A DNA stretch of 10,344 nt from CAYVQZ01 sp964453435. Lineage in GTDB: Bacteria; Abyssobacteria; SURF-5. The stretch covers positions 1 to 10,344 of the forward strand of contig CAYVQZ010000099.1 of the NCBI GenBank assembly GCA_964453435.1, in the 5' to 3' direction. Shown here piece after piece: positions 1 to 5,655 of the stretch (its first letter is position 1; the number at the start of each line of letters is the position of its first letter). Below the pieces are notes generated by a model. That model had not been told where the DNA came from and made no database searches. It worked only from the letters and a program-made list of their open reading frames with translations. The translations under genes were made by a program, and so were the position numbers.

Positions 1-17
1 CCCCGTGGTCGGCTTTT

Positions 18-59
18 GGTTCAAGGTTCAAAGTTGAAGGTTCAAGGTCTTCGGTTCAA
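18..59. repeat. Heptanucleotide tandem repeat, six units
   Basis: Six consecutive 7-bp units read ggttcaa, ggttcaa, agttgaa, ggttcaa, ggtcttc, ggttcaa. Four are identical and two are degenerate. The 7-bp period is exact over 42 bases. This looks like a short tandemly repeated repetitive sequence of slipped-strand origin. No function can be read from it. Confidence 0.75.
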
Positions 60-70
60 AAAGCTCTTTT

Positions 71-98
71 CCCGGACTCCCGTTTTCACGGGAATGAC
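71..98. repeat. REP-like interspersed palindrome
   Basis: The segment contains the stem CCCGT (79-83), loop TTTC and stem ACGGG (88-92), flanked by CCCGGACT and AATGAC. On the other strand it reads GTCATTCCCGTG..., which resembles the GTCATTCCCGCGAAAGCGGGAATCC-type element that I remember as scattered through many environmental bacterial genomes. The palindrome is directly visible. Its membership of an interspersed family is from memory. Confidence 0.5.
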
Positions 99-127
99 AA
101 AAGGAAATTAATGGCTCTCGGAACACC

Positions 128-155
128 CGCTCGACAGGCTCAGGGCAAGCTGAAT
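128..155 (+). repeat. Interspersed repeat copy A (GCTCGACAGGCTCAGGGC type)
   Basis: The sequence around TCGACAGGCTCAGGGCAAGC matches a widespread short genomic repeat, known to me as variants of CCTGAGCCTGTCGAAGGG. A diverged copy in the opposite orientation lies at 346-380. Together the two copies bracket 346-380 and 128-155 as an imperfect long inverted repeat about 190 bases apart. Confidence 0.45.
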
Positions 156-209
156 ACGAAGGACTGGAATTGGACGAATTATGCGAAGGAAAAACCAAAG
201 ACCTGTCTT

Positions 210-315
210 AACCACGAATTCACACGGATTATGACCGCTGCGGAAAAGCCGATTTACCCGCGGATAAGACATCATGGCGTTATTTCACCCGTGTGTGTCT
301 GCGTGCATCTGTGGC
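210..315. repeat. Interspersed repeat segment with CCAC...GTGG ends
   Basis: The left end, ACCACGAATTCACACGGATT, and the right end, GTGTGTCTGCGTGCATCTGTGG, resemble the two halves of the ACCACAGATG...CATCTGTGGT type of interspersed repeat. They are partly complementary (ACCAC against GTGG, CACACGG against CCGTGTG). The middle of the segment is not obviously repeated. The assignment rests on resemblance to sequences I remember rather than on a second copy in this window. Confidence 0.4.
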
Positions 316-345
316 CAAAACAAATTAGTTTTAAGCCGCGGATCC

Positions 346-380
346 ATTCGACGGAGTTTATCCTGAGCAAGGTCGAAGGG
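346..380 (-). repeat. Interspersed repeat copy B (CCTGAGC...GTCGAAGGG type)
   Basis: This segment contains TCCTGAGCAAGGTCGAAGGG, the same family as the element at 128-155 but in the opposite orientation. The shared core is CTGAGC followed after a few bases by GTCGA and GGG. It is diverged from the other copy, so recent duplication is unlikely. Confidence 0.45.
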
Positions 381-492
381 CTCCAGGACTTCCCCAAAAA
401 ATGGCGGGTCGAAATTTCTAACGCGTTCATTTTAAATGCATGAAAGATTTTTGGAAGTGAACGGGTTGGGTTTTCGAAAAAATTGGAGGCAC

Positions 493-514
493 TTCGCGGT
501 GATTCGCGGTGATT
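493..514 (+). repeat. Perfect 10-bp tandem duplication just upstream of the -35 element
   Basis: TTCGCGGTGA occurs twice without interruption at 493-502 and 503-512, followed by TT. The second unit ends 7 bases before the -35 hexamer at 520. A 10-bp period would place both units on one face of the helix, so they could be paired regulator sites. Equally, they may only be another short interspersed repeat of the TTCGCGGT type. Confidence 0.6.
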
Positions 515-519
515 GCCCC

Positions 520-548
520 TTGACTGTCACGGCGACTTATGCTATACT
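520..548 (+). promoter_or_regulatory. Sigma-70 extended -10 promoter for the M23-bactofilin-mnmA operon
   Basis: The -35 hexamer is TTGACT (520-525) and the -10 hexamer is TATACT (543-548), separated by exactly 17 bases. TGC directly precedes the -10, giving an extended -10 TGn motif. Each hexamer differs from consensus at one base. The predicted transcription start is near 555, which leaves a leader of about 113 nt before the peptidase ATG at 668. This is the best rightward promoter in the window, and nothing comparable is seen before the bactofilin or mnmA. Confidence 0.8.
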
Positions 549-667
549 GGGGTCGCAGCGGGCGGGATGTCCCTTTCTTTCAGCATTTGCAAGTTCAGCA
601 GTTCCAACTGATACCGAAGTTGCCGTAAGAGCGGGATCAACGCGGGAGCAACCTGTCAGAGGTTGAG

Positions 668-1582
668 ATGCAGAGAAAGTGGAACCTGATAATTGTCCCG
701 AACTCGCCCGGGCAGAATATTTATAGCTTTCATATTTCCCTTCGGTCTATCGCAGCCGCGGTTGCGGTAGCAGGCGTTGTATTTGTCCTCGCCATAGCTT
801 CTCTCACGTATGCGGGCTTCAGTTGGCACCGGCATCGAGCGGCTCGCATATCGCATCTGCAAAAGGTGATCGAGACCCGCGAAGCCGAACTCGCGCAATT
901 AAACAGGGAATTCACGGTGCTGGAGGAACTCGAGGATAAGTTGCGGACGATTGCCGGCCTCAAGCCGAGAGAACGTTCCGAGATGGGTTCGATTGTCGGT
1001 GGGCAAGGCGGGCCCGATTGGGAAACGACGTTCCAGGAGTCACAGACGCTCGAATCACAAAAGGCGAATGACGAGCCTTGGCTGCAATACTCCGTCGATG
1101 AATTGCTCGATGGGTCTTTGGACCTGAAGGACAGCTTCTCGCAGGTGCTGGACATTTTTGAGCGCGAGAAGGCCAGGTTGCAGAGCGTCCCTTCGATATG
1201 CCCCGTGGCGTCACAGGAAGCGTGGATTTCTTCGGGTTTCGGATACCGGAAAGACCCTATAACGGGAGAGAGACGGTTCCATGAAGGATGCGACATAGTG
1301 GCTCCGCGCGGAACGCCCGTGATTGCCCCCGCCGACGGCATCGTGTCGTTTGCCGGTTGGCGCGATGGGATGGGCCGGTTGGTCGAAATAGAACACGGGT
1401 ACGGGTACAGCACGGGTTACGCGCACAACAGCAAGCTTCTTGTGAGAAAAGGGGATATCGTGAAGCGCGGCGACGTGATGGCTCACGTTGGCAGCAGTGG
1501 CCGCAGCACGGGTCCGCACCTTCACTACGAAGTTCGTCTGGACGGCAAGCTTGTCAATCCGTATCAGTACTTGGTGGAATGA
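668..1582 (+). CDS. Membrane-anchored M23 (LytM-type) peptidoglycan endopeptidase
   Basis: This 304-residue protein should cleave peptide cross-links of peptidoglycan in the periplasm. A cytoplasmic tail of about 26 residues (motif LIIVPNSPGQ, residues 7-16) is followed by one membrane segment (about 27-50). A charged coiled-coil-like stretch (about 55-97) and a linker come next, then the M23 domain (about 185-304). The zinc and catalytic residues are intact: HxxxD (H205, D209), the YAH histidine H253, and HLH (H284, H286). The enzyme should therefore be active, unlike degenerate regulators such as EnvC or NlpD. The start is supported by AGAGG at 658-662, 5 bases before ATG. The downstream bactofilin fits the known pairing in which bactofilin polymers recruit an M23 hydrolase through its cytoplasmic tail to control cell shape (the LmdC-BacA and Csd1-CcmA type). 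Family assignment is very secure; the partnership is inference. Confidence 0.93.
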   Translation: MQRKWNLIIVPNSPGQNIYSFHISLRSIAAAVAVAGVVFVLAIASLTYAGFSWHRHRAARISHLQKVIETREAELAQLNREFTVLEELEDKLRTIAGLKPRERSEMGSIVGGQGGPDWETTFQESQTLESQKANDEPWLQYSVDELLDGSLDLKDSFSQVLDIFEREKARLQSVPSICPVASQEAWISSGFGYRKDPITGERRFHEGCDIVAPRGTPVIAPADGIVSFAGWRDGMGRLVEIEHGYGYSTGYAHNSKLLVRKGDIVKRGDVMAHVGSSGRSTGPHLHYEVRLDGKLVNPYQYLVE

Positions 1583-1770
1583 ATCCCGCACCGGCCTCCG
1601 GGCCATTCAACTGACGTAGTCCCCGCAAAACAATTTCCGCATACTATGGAGTGGAGGTAAGAGTTTTTCCGGGCCGCACAAATGGAATGAGAGGGGGTGC
1701 ACGCTACCTTTAGGTGCTGGCCGGTCGTGGGCGCCGACGGCGTTCATGAAGAGCACCCGGAAAACGGACG

Positions 1771-2307
1771 ATGGATTTTTTTGGCAAAAAGAAACATAGC
1801 ATGGATGATGGCGAGGCGCCAATGTTCAAGAGCACTACGGAAGAAGAGAAACCACTATTGAAGGGCAAAGGTCAACAGGATATGGTAGACACCAGCAAGG
1901 TTGACAGTGTGATTGGTCCCGGTCTGATGGTGAAGGGCGACATCCACTCGAAGGGTACGCTCCGCGTCGATGGCAACGTGGAAGGCACCGTGAAAGCCGA
2001 CGCCGCCATTATCATTGGTGAGAAAGGCGTTGTCAAGGCTAACATCATAGCCAACCACGTCATCATCGGGGGAACCGTCAACGGCAACGTCACCGGACGC
2101 GAGAAAGTCGAGATACTTTCGACGGGCCGCATGTACGGAGACGTGACGACTGCGGCTTCGAAGTTCGTCGTTGCGGAGGGCGTCATCTTTGAGGGAAACT
2201 GCTCGATGAGCCAAACGGACGAGTCGAAGCGGATTCAGAAGATGCCCCGGGCCGAAGAGAAAGAGAAGCAGGAGGTGGGCGCCGCAGGCAAAGGCGGAGC
2301 CGCCTGA
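1771..2307 (+). CDS. Bactofilin (polymer-forming cytoskeletal protein)
   Basis: This 178-residue protein has the bactofilin architecture. There is a short N-terminal tail beginning MDFFGKKK, a polar linker (about 9-43), and a right-handed beta-helix core (about 44-147). The core shows the usual short glycine- and valine-rich rungs (GTLRVDGNVEG, GGTVNGNV, GRMYGDV). A charged, disordered C-terminal tail follows. Bactofilins polymerise without nucleotide at the inner membrane, and an N-terminal FFGKK-like segment is a known membrane-targeting feature. The gene lies 188 bases after the M23 peptidase and 18 bases before mnmA. I see no good Shine-Dalgarno before ATG 1771. I prefer it to ATG 1801 because it supplies the membrane-targeting tail. 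The intergenic 1583-1770 contains no clear promoter, terminator or small gene. Likely role: scaffold that positions the upstream hydrolase. Confidence 0.92.
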   Translation: MDFFGKKKHSMDDGEAPMFKSTTEEEKPLLKGKGQQDMVDTSKVDSVIGPGLMVKGDIHSKGTLRVDGNVEGTVKADAAIIIGEKGVVKANIIANHVIIGGTVNGNVTGREKVEILSTGRMYGDVTTAASKFVVAEGVIFEGNCSMSQTDESKRIQKMPRAEEKEKQEVGAAGKGGAA

Positions 2308-2325
2308 CCTCTCCGCGGCGCTGCG

Positions 2326-3429
2326 ATGTCCTCTACCTCAACGCCTCGCAGGATACTTGCGCTGATGAGCGGCGGCGTTGACAGTTCCACTGCCGCTGCC
2401 GTGCTGTGCCAGGGGGGCTTTGAGGTCATCGGGATGACCATGAAGGTCTGGGATGACGCGAGTCCCGGCGATGAGGTCACCCGGCGCTGTTGCTCACTTT
2501 CCGATATTTGCGATGCGCGTCGTGTCTGCGCCAGCCTTCGCATTCCTCACTACGTCTCCAACGCAAAAGGGGCTTTCCGCAAGTATGTCGTCGACCCCTT
2601 CTGCGAAGAGTACCTCTCTGGTCGCACACCGAACCCGTGCGTAGTGTGCAACACCGAGATTAAATTCCGCCTGATGCTCCGTCGCGCCCGCGCGCTTGGG
2701 GCCGACCATATCGCGACGGGCCACTATGCGCGAGTGAGGAGAGACCAGGAAACCGGCCGGTATCTGCTCCTCAAGGGTTGCGACCTCCGAAAGGACCAGT
2801 CATATTTCCTCTGTGGTCTCACCCAGAGCCAACTGTCTCACGCGCTGTTTCCATTGGGAGATTTGACAAAATCGAAGGTTCGGGAAATAGCCGCCGGCCT
2901 CGGCCTGCGAATAGCCGACAAACCGGAAAGTCAGGAGGTCTGCTTCGTTCGCGAAACCGATTATCGCGCCCTGCTTCGCAGGATCGCGCCGGACCGTTTG
3001 CGCCCCGGTCCCATCGTAGACGTGAACGGAAACATACTGGGCGCTCACGAGGGAATCGCGAATTACACCATCGGCCAGAGGCGAGGCCTCGGAATCGCCC
3101 ACCCGAGGCCTCTTTACGTGGTCGGCTTCGACGTCGGGCGCAACGCGGTCATTGTCGGAACCTCGGAGCGCGTGTGGGAAAAGGAGATGACGGTCGAAGA
3201 TGTTAACTGGATAGCCGTGAACCGTTTGAGCGCTCCGATGCGGGCGAAAACGAGGATTCGCTATAAACACGAAGCAAGCGACGCCGAACTGAGTCCCTTG
3301 GAGAACGGAAGCGTGCTGGTGCGCTTCGACCGTCCGCAGCGCGCCATTACACCGGGTCAATCGGCAGTCTTCTATGACGGCGATGTCGTCGTTGGAGGCG
3401 GGATTATCGGGGCGGTCCGCAGAGAGTNN
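2326..3429 (+). CDS. mnmA: tRNA-uridine 2-sulfurtransferase MnmA (end falls at the assembly gap)
   Basis: MnmA adds sulfur to C2 of the wobble uridine 34 of Lys, Glu and Gln tRNAs, using ATP and a persulfide relay. The PP-loop SGGVDSS is at residues 15-21. The catalytic cysteine is C108 in NPCVVCNTEIKF and the partner cysteine is C206 in SQEVCFV, matching E. coli C102 and C199. The tRNA-binding GQRRGLG (250-256) and the terminal beta-barrel motif PGQSAVFYDGDVVVGGG are present. The readable frame covers 367 codons, about the full family length of 360-370. The next codon is T-N-N at 3427-3429, so a stop (TAA, TAG or TGA) there or just inside the gap is likely. The apparent extension through the Ns into 3528 onward is an artefact. 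No Shine-Dalgarno is visible. The 18-base spacing from the bactofilin stop suggests co-transcription. Confidence 0.95.
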
Positions 3430-3527
3430 NNNNNNNNNNNNNNNNNNNNNNNNNNNNNNNNNNNNNNNNNNNNNNNNNNNNNNNNNNNNNNNNNNNNNNN
3501 NNNNNNNNNNNNNNNNNNNNNNNNNNN
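3428..3527. other. Assembly gap of exactly 100 N
   Basis: The run of 100 unresolved bases is a standard scaffold placeholder, so the true length is unknown. It separates the end of mnmA from noncoding sequence before the leftward lsrF gene. Order and orientation of the two sides depend on read-pair or similar linkage, and genes could be missing here. Confidence 0.97.
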
Positions 3528-3550
3528 AATCCATGTCCCCGGAATTAGGG
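3528..3550. repeat. Possible edge of a REP/RAYT-type mobile element at the gap
   Basis: The first bases after the gap, ATCCATGTCCCCGGAATTA, resemble the TGTCCCCGGAATTA-type motif that I remember flanking Y1 (IS200/RAYT-like) transposase genes in many environmental genomes. No transposase is visible because the gap begins here. A repeated element would explain why assembly broke. This is resemblance from memory, not a match made within the window. Confidence 0.3.
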
Positions 3551-3576
3551 CTTGGGCTTTTCGGCAAAATGAGCGA

Positions 3577-3631
3577 CCGTGAATCCCTCTCACAATTCCC
3601 TGCGTTGTGGAATTGTGAGAGGGATTCACGG
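3577..3631. repeat. Perfect 23-bp inverted repeat (long hairpin) between convergent genes
   Basis: The arm at 3577-3599 is exactly complementary to the arm at 3609-3631, with a 9-base loop CTGCGTTGT (3600-3608). The arms contain CCCTCTCACAATTCC and its complement. It lies between the converging mnmA and lsrF genes, 24 bases past the lsrF stop, so it could end transcription from both sides or protect 3' ends. No U-tract follows on either strand, which argues against a classical intrinsic terminator. A mobile palindromic (MITE- or REP-like) element is an equally good reading. Confidence 0.85.
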
Positions 3632-3655
3632 CGCCTCAACCCTATTCCCTTCGGA

Positions 3656-4456
3656 TCACGCGACGACGGCGGCCTTCTTGCTTTTTTCTTTCTCGTATAT
3701 CTGGTAGGCGTCGACGACGGAAGCTTTTTTGTGAATAATGGAGCGGACGGCTTTGATCATGCCGACCGGGCTGTCGGATTGGAATATGTTTCGGCCCATA
3801 TCGACCCCGGAGGCTCCCCTGCTGACGGCGTTGTAAGCCATCTCAAGAGCTTCGCGTTCGGATATTTTCTTCCCACCCGCGATGACGAGAGGGACGGGAC
3901 ATCCTTCAACGACCTTTTCGAAATCGTCGCAGTAGTATGTCTTGACAAAATGGGCGCCCAGCTCGGCCGCTATGCGGCAGGCCAGCCCAAGATACCGGGC
4001 ATCGCGCGCCATCTCTCTGCCGACGGCGGTCACCGCGAGCACCGGAATGCCGTACCTGTTGCCCTCGTCCGCCAGTTTTCCGAGCGCGAGGAGCGTCTGC
4101 CGCTCGTATTCGCCTCCAACGAAGATGGACAATGTGATGGCGGACACGTTCAACCGGATGGCTTCCTCGACACAGGTCATGAGACCCTCGTTTGAGAGCT
4201 CCTGCAATATACTGGTTCCGCCGGAGACCCGCAGTACAATGGGGATGTCGGTATTCGGGTCGATGCAGTTTCTGAGCACACCGCGGGTAAGCATGAGAGA
4301 GTCGGCATACGGGATAAGCGGCTTAATAGTCTCGCCGGGCTGTTGCAGTCCCGTGGTGGGACCCTGGAAATAGCCATGGTCAACGGCGAGCATGACCGTT
4401 CGACCGCTCTTCGGCTTGATGATTCGAGAAAGGCGATTCTGTATTCCCCAGTCCAT
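3656..4456 (-). CDS. lsrF: LsrF-type class I aldolase / 3-hydroxy-5-phosphonooxypentane-2,4-dione thiolase
   Basis: This 266-residue protein is collinear with E. coli LsrF, which transfers the acetyl group of phosphorylated AI-2 breakdown product to CoA. Shared blocks include DWGIQNRLSRI (2-12), AVDHGYFQGPTTGL (24-37), VKTYY (171-175), AGGKKISEREALEM (193-206) and GVDMGRNIFQSD (217-228). K172 in VKTYY aligns with the Schiff-base Lys203 of E. coli LsrF. The E. coli N-terminal extension of about 31 residues is absent. This is real, because an in-frame TAG lies 6 bases before the ATG and a strong AAGGAGG (complement of 4464-4470) precedes it. No lsrK, lsrR, lsrG or lsr transporter gene is in the window. 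The only partner is the upstream alcohol dehydrogenase, 116 bases away. The family call is firm; the AI-2 substrate is doubtful, and another keto-sugar phosphate is possible. Confidence 0.88.
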   Translation of the reverse strand: MDWGIQNRLSRIIKPKSGRTVMLAVDHGYFQGPTTGLQQPGETIKPLIPYADSLMLTRGVLRNCIDPNTDIPIVLRVSGGTSILQELSNEGLMTCVEEAIRLNVSAITLSIFVGGEYERQTLLALGKLADEGNRYGIPVLAVTAVGREMARDARYLGLACRIAAELGAHFVKTYYCDDFEKVVEGCPVPLVIAGGKKISEREALEMAYNAVSRGASGVDMGRNIFQSDSPVGMIKAVRSIIHKKASVVDAYQIYEKEKSKKAAVVA

Positions 4457-4572
4457 TCCCTAACCTCCTTTTGGTCGCTCATCTGTTTTGTCACAGAATC
4501 CTGCCGGAGCCTTACAGCCGTAATTTGTTGGTAAAGTGATTACACCCCCCAACCTTTTGAGGCGCGCTCGGC

Positions 4573-5601
4573 CTATCTTTGCGGCTCGATTATTACCTTC
4601 AACGATTCCTTCGCCTCGGCAGTCAGCCGGAACCCCAATGAGGTTTCGGCAAGGCTGAGACGATGCGTAATCATGTCTCCCGCTCTCAGGCCGCTGCTCC
4701 GCAGAAGCTCGACGGCGATGACATGGTCCGCCGGGCTTCCCGCATACGACGACGTGAGGGTAACTCCGTTCCGGAAAAAGAGCTCGGTTACGTCGACCGG
4801 AACCTGGACGCCGGGGTCGGTCGGCGCAAAGAGCAGGACCGTGCCGCCTCGGTCCACCGATTCCAGCGCCTGGTTGATTGCGCTGAGCGCGCCGGTGCAT
4901 ACAAACACCACATCGGCTAACTTGCCGTCGTTGCGCTCGCGGACTTTGGCCGGGACGTCCTCGGCGGCATGGACAGCGGCGTCGGCGCCGAAGCGCTTCG
5001 CGGCGTCGAGCCTGTACTCGACAACATCTGTCGCCATGATGCGGCCCGCTCCCGAGGCGCGCGCAAGGTGGACGTGCAAAAGGCCTGTGAGGCCGCTGCC
5101 GACCACGAGCACGCTTTGGCCCGGACGGAGTCGCGCAATTCTCTGCGCTCGAAGCACACACGCCAGAGGCTCGACGAGGGTGGCCTCCTCGTATGACACT
5201 TCGTCGGGAAGCATGTAAACCCCTCTGTCAACGTTTATCGGAGGGAGCCGAACGAATTCTGAGAACCCGCCGGGGTCGAAGTTTGTTCTCCGGAGCGTGT
5301 CGCAGACGGTGTGCCGGTCGGTCAGGCAGTAGTGACATGTGTTGCACGGCACATGATGCGAGGCTGACACACGGTCCCCAACCTTGTACCGGTCGACTCC
5401 CGGCCCGACCTCGACAATCTCTCCGGCGATCTCGTGGCCGAGCACCAGCGGGGCTTTCTTGATGCGGTACCATTCCATCACGTCGCTTCCGCATATTCCG
5501 CTGGCTTCGATGCGGACCAACAATTCACCCGGCCCTATTTTCGGCGCGGGCCTTTCTTCGAGGCGGACATCGTTGTTGTTGTAATACATTGCAACGCGCA
5601 T
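4573..5601 (-). CDS. Zinc-dependent medium-chain alcohol/polyol dehydrogenase (threonine/sorbitol dehydrogenase-like)
   Basis: This 342-residue protein is a medium-chain dehydrogenase/reductase that should oxidise a secondary alcohol or polyol with NAD. The catalytic zinc ligands are C37 (GICGSD), H56-E57 (GHE) and E144 (LVEPLAC). The structural zinc loop CX2CX2CX7C is complete (C86, C89, C92, C100). The Rossmann fold shows VGSGLTG (167-173), and an acidic D192 at the end of the second strand favours NAD over NADP. The exact alcohol cannot be read. It lies 116 bases upstream of lsrF in the same direction, so the two probably act on one pathway, for example oxidising a deoxy-sugar phosphate or polyol to the ketone that the aldolase cleaves. 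There is no Shine-Dalgarno before ATG 5601. Instead a strong promoter abuts the start, which points to a leaderless mRNA. Confidence 0.9.
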   Translation of the reverse strand: MRVAMYYNNNDVRLEERPAPKIGPGELLVRIEASGICGSDVMEWYRIKKAPLVLGHEIAGEIVEVGPGVDRYKVGDRVSASHHVPCNTCHYCLTDRHTVCDTLRRTNFDPGGFSEFVRLPPINVDRGVYMLPDEVSYEEATLVEPLACVLRAQRIARLRPGQSVLVVGSGLTGLLHVHLARASGAGRIMATDVVEYRLDAAKRFGADAAVHAAEDVPAKVRERNDGKLADVVFVCTGALSAINQALESVDRGGTVLLFAPTDPGVQVPVDVTELFFRNGVTLTSSYAGSPADHVIAVELLRSSGLRAGDMITHRLSLAETSLGFRLTAEAKESLKVIIEPQR

Positions 5602-5607
5602 GGCTAA

Positions 5608-5636
5608 ATCATATAAGGAGCGGAAGGGTTTGTCAA
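5608..5636 (-). promoter_or_regulatory. Strong sigma-70 promoter abutting the alcohol dehydrogenase start
   Basis: On the minus strand TTGACA (5636-5631) is followed after exactly 17 bases by TATGAT (5613-5608). The -35 is consensus and the -10 differs at one base. Only six bases, TTAGCC, lie between the -10 and the ATG at 5601. Transcription should therefore begin at or within a base or two of the A of the ATG. The promoter fits wholly in the 54-base gap after apbE and makes dehydrogenase-lsrF a unit of its own. Confidence 0.85.
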
Positions 5637-5655
5637 CCGGGGAAGAGGAGGTTCT

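Larger units (their letters stand above)
1..519. other. Repeat-rich noncoding region upstream of the M23-bactofilin operon
   Basis: This stretch has no ORF that resembles a protein. The open frames at 111-443 and 436-666 run straight through repeats and, in the second case, through the promoter. What it holds instead is a series of short repeats listed separately: 7-bp tandem repeats, a REP-like palindrome, two oppositely oriented copies of a CCTGAGC/GTCGA element, a segment flanked by CCAC and GTGG motifs, and a 10-bp tandem duplication. The mixture of short repeats suggests an intergenic site that collects repeats rather than the remains of a gene. Confidence 0.6.

Noticed and set aside
111..443. 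110-codon open frame in the repeat region
   Set aside because: It runs through several interspersed repeats, has no ribosome site and shows no protein-like pattern.
436..666. 76-codon open frame ending just before the M23 gene
   Set aside because: It spans the tandem repeat and the near-consensus promoter at 520-548, so it would lack a transcript.
1697..1860. GTG-initiated small ORF after GAGGGG between the M23 gene and the bactofilin
   Set aside because: It overlaps the bactofilin start out of frame and gives no recognisable protein, although the ribosome-site-like sequence is good.
3577..3631. Similarity of the hairpin arm GGAATTGTGAG to the lac operator
   Set aside because: Only the first eleven bases agree, the symmetry is different, and there is no lac-type regulator or sugar operon nearby.
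3577..3631. Hairpin as a standard Rho-independent terminator
   Set aside because: No T-run follows the stem on either strand, and the stem is much longer and less GC-rich than usual.
3374..4195. Plus-strand open frame across the gap and antisense to lsrF
   Set aside because: It depends on reading through 100 Ns, and its remaining part is the antisense of a clearly conserved gene.
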